21,492 nt of DNA from positions 1 to 21,492 of IMG/VR virus record IMGVR_UViG_3300020162_000994; one strand, given 5' to 3'. Source of the stretch: a virus. Positions 21,002 through 21,492 of the stretch are shown one piece after another (the first letter of the stretch is position 1; every line of letters begins with the position of its first letter). The notes under the pieces were generated by a model. It was not told where the DNA came from. It searched no databases and saw only the letters and a program-made list of their open reading frames with translations. The position numbers and the translations under genes are program-made.

Positions 21002-21492
21002 TTACATGGCAGGTCCGTTTCCGTTTTTGAAACCGATCTCCCCACCCTCCTCTCGGATTCTCTGAACAACATCTTCGAACAGAATAGGTCGGAAGTCGGT
21101 TTGCTCTACACATACACAATGATACCTGTTGTCAATTCCCATTGGCTTTCTGTTAAAGCCACGAACCTGCACCCTGTTTGCATGAAGGTGTCCATGGATG
21201 TTAACACCGAAACGACCAAGACTTTCCTCATGAATTGGAATATGTGACAGAATCATTCCGTTCATAACGTGATATGCACGAAGCTCACGGAAATGTTTTC
21301 TATATTCTTCATCACGGAAGATATCGTGGTTGCCTCTGATAAGAACTTTATCTCCGTTCAGTCTACGCATAATGCCTAGAGCTTTGCGGTTGATAACAAC
21401 ATCACCAAGATGATAAACTTTATCGTTTGGTCTAACAGTTTCGTTCCATCGCTTTACCATTTCTTCATCCATCTCATCAGGATTATCCCATG
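21002..21492 (-). CDS. Calcineurin-like metallophosphoesterase (5' part outside window)
   Basis: At least 163 residues. The frame is open to the right edge (WDNPDE precedes the internal methionine at 21472), so the true start and the first metal-binding motif (D-x-H) lie outside. Seen: DKVYHLGDVV (the GD-x-x metal site), VLIRGNHDIF (GNHD), MILSHIPIH and IHGHLHANRV (GHxH), in the usual order. The family hydrolyses phosphomono- or diesters with two metal ions. The phage members look like small YfcE-like enzymes with unknown substrate. Only 66 nt separates it from the HNH start. No damage is visible in the part present. Confidence 0.93.
   Translation of the reverse strand, partial: WDNPDEMDEEMVKRWNETVRPNDKVYHLGDVVINRKALGIMRRLNGDKVLIRGNHDIFRDEEYRKHFRELRAYHVMNGMILSHIPIHEESLGRFGVNIHGHLHANRVQVRGFNRKPMGIDNRYHCVCVEQTDFRPILFEDVVQRIREEGGEIGFKNGNGPAM

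Noticed and set aside
1-21492. CRISPR array, integrase, insertion sequence or attachment site
   Set aside because: No regularly spaced repeats, transposase or integrase motifs, or terminal inverted repeats were seen on reading through; the only mobile elements are the two homing endonuclease genes.

Overview
This 21.5 kb window is almost certainly part of a large, AT-rich, T4-like myovirus genome, of the broad type known from marine cyanophages and SAR11 phages. The supporting evidence is a family B polymerase (gp43), a UvsX recombinase and a DnaB-type gp41 helicase in one operon, T4-type late promoters (TATAAATA), homing endonucleases, a small tRNA cluster and a GroES-like co-chaperonin. The sequence alone does not identify the host. 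No photosystem or other cyanobacterial marker gene is visible.

Layout. (1) Positions 1-7816, minus strand: a packed run of eleven genes for carbohydrate and methyl transfer. They are a GT2, four other GT-A-like or GT8-like transferases or relatives (including an HtrL/YibB homologue), two GT9/heptosyltransferase-like proteins, two SAM methyltransferases, one unknown protein and a HAD phosphatase cut by the left edge. (2) Positions 7819-10499, minus strand: a conserved 93-aa phage protein, a protein with a possible PD-(D/E)xK nuclease core, a protein resembling the DUF4338 region of the Druantia protein DruA, and a 64-aa protein. (3) Positions 10496-17764, minus strand: the replication operon, in transcription order a 103-aa protein, gp43, a four-helix membrane/coiled-coil protein, UvsX, a 100-aa protein and gp41. 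Most junctions are ATGA or TAATG overlaps. A plus-strand GIY-YIG homing endonuclease with its own late promoter splits the 100-aa protein from gp41. A textbook sigma70 promoter (TTGACA, 17 nt, TATAAT) lies upstream of the operon.

(4) Positions 17871-18835, plus strand: two coupled membrane-protein genes of unknown role. (5) Positions 18843-20114, minus strand: a divergent tRNA-Met-like gene overlapping the end of an HldD-like heptose epimerase gene, then a conserved 60-aa protein and a GroES-like protein. (6) Positions 20131-20512, minus strand: a degenerate tRNA-Gly-like gene, tRNA-Gly(TCC), tRNA-Gly(GCC) and a tRNA-Leu(TAA) with a short variable loop, with an internal sigma70-like promoter. 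(7) Positions 20489-21492, minus strand: an HNH homing endonuclease whose last codons lie inside tRNA-Leu, then a metallophosphoesterase cut by the right edge.

Reading of the whole: early transcription from 17.8 kb probably drives replication genes and may continue into the two unusual nucleic-acid genes and the glycan island. The island, together with the separate HldD-like epimerase, suggests that this phage makes or modifies a sugar structure, possibly containing heptose. The target (host surface, virion or DNA) cannot be told from sequence. The least explained parts are the DruA-like/nuclease-like pair beside the helicase, the membrane protein inside the replication operon, the plus-strand membrane pair and the odd tRNAs. 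All family calls come from motif recognition without database searches.
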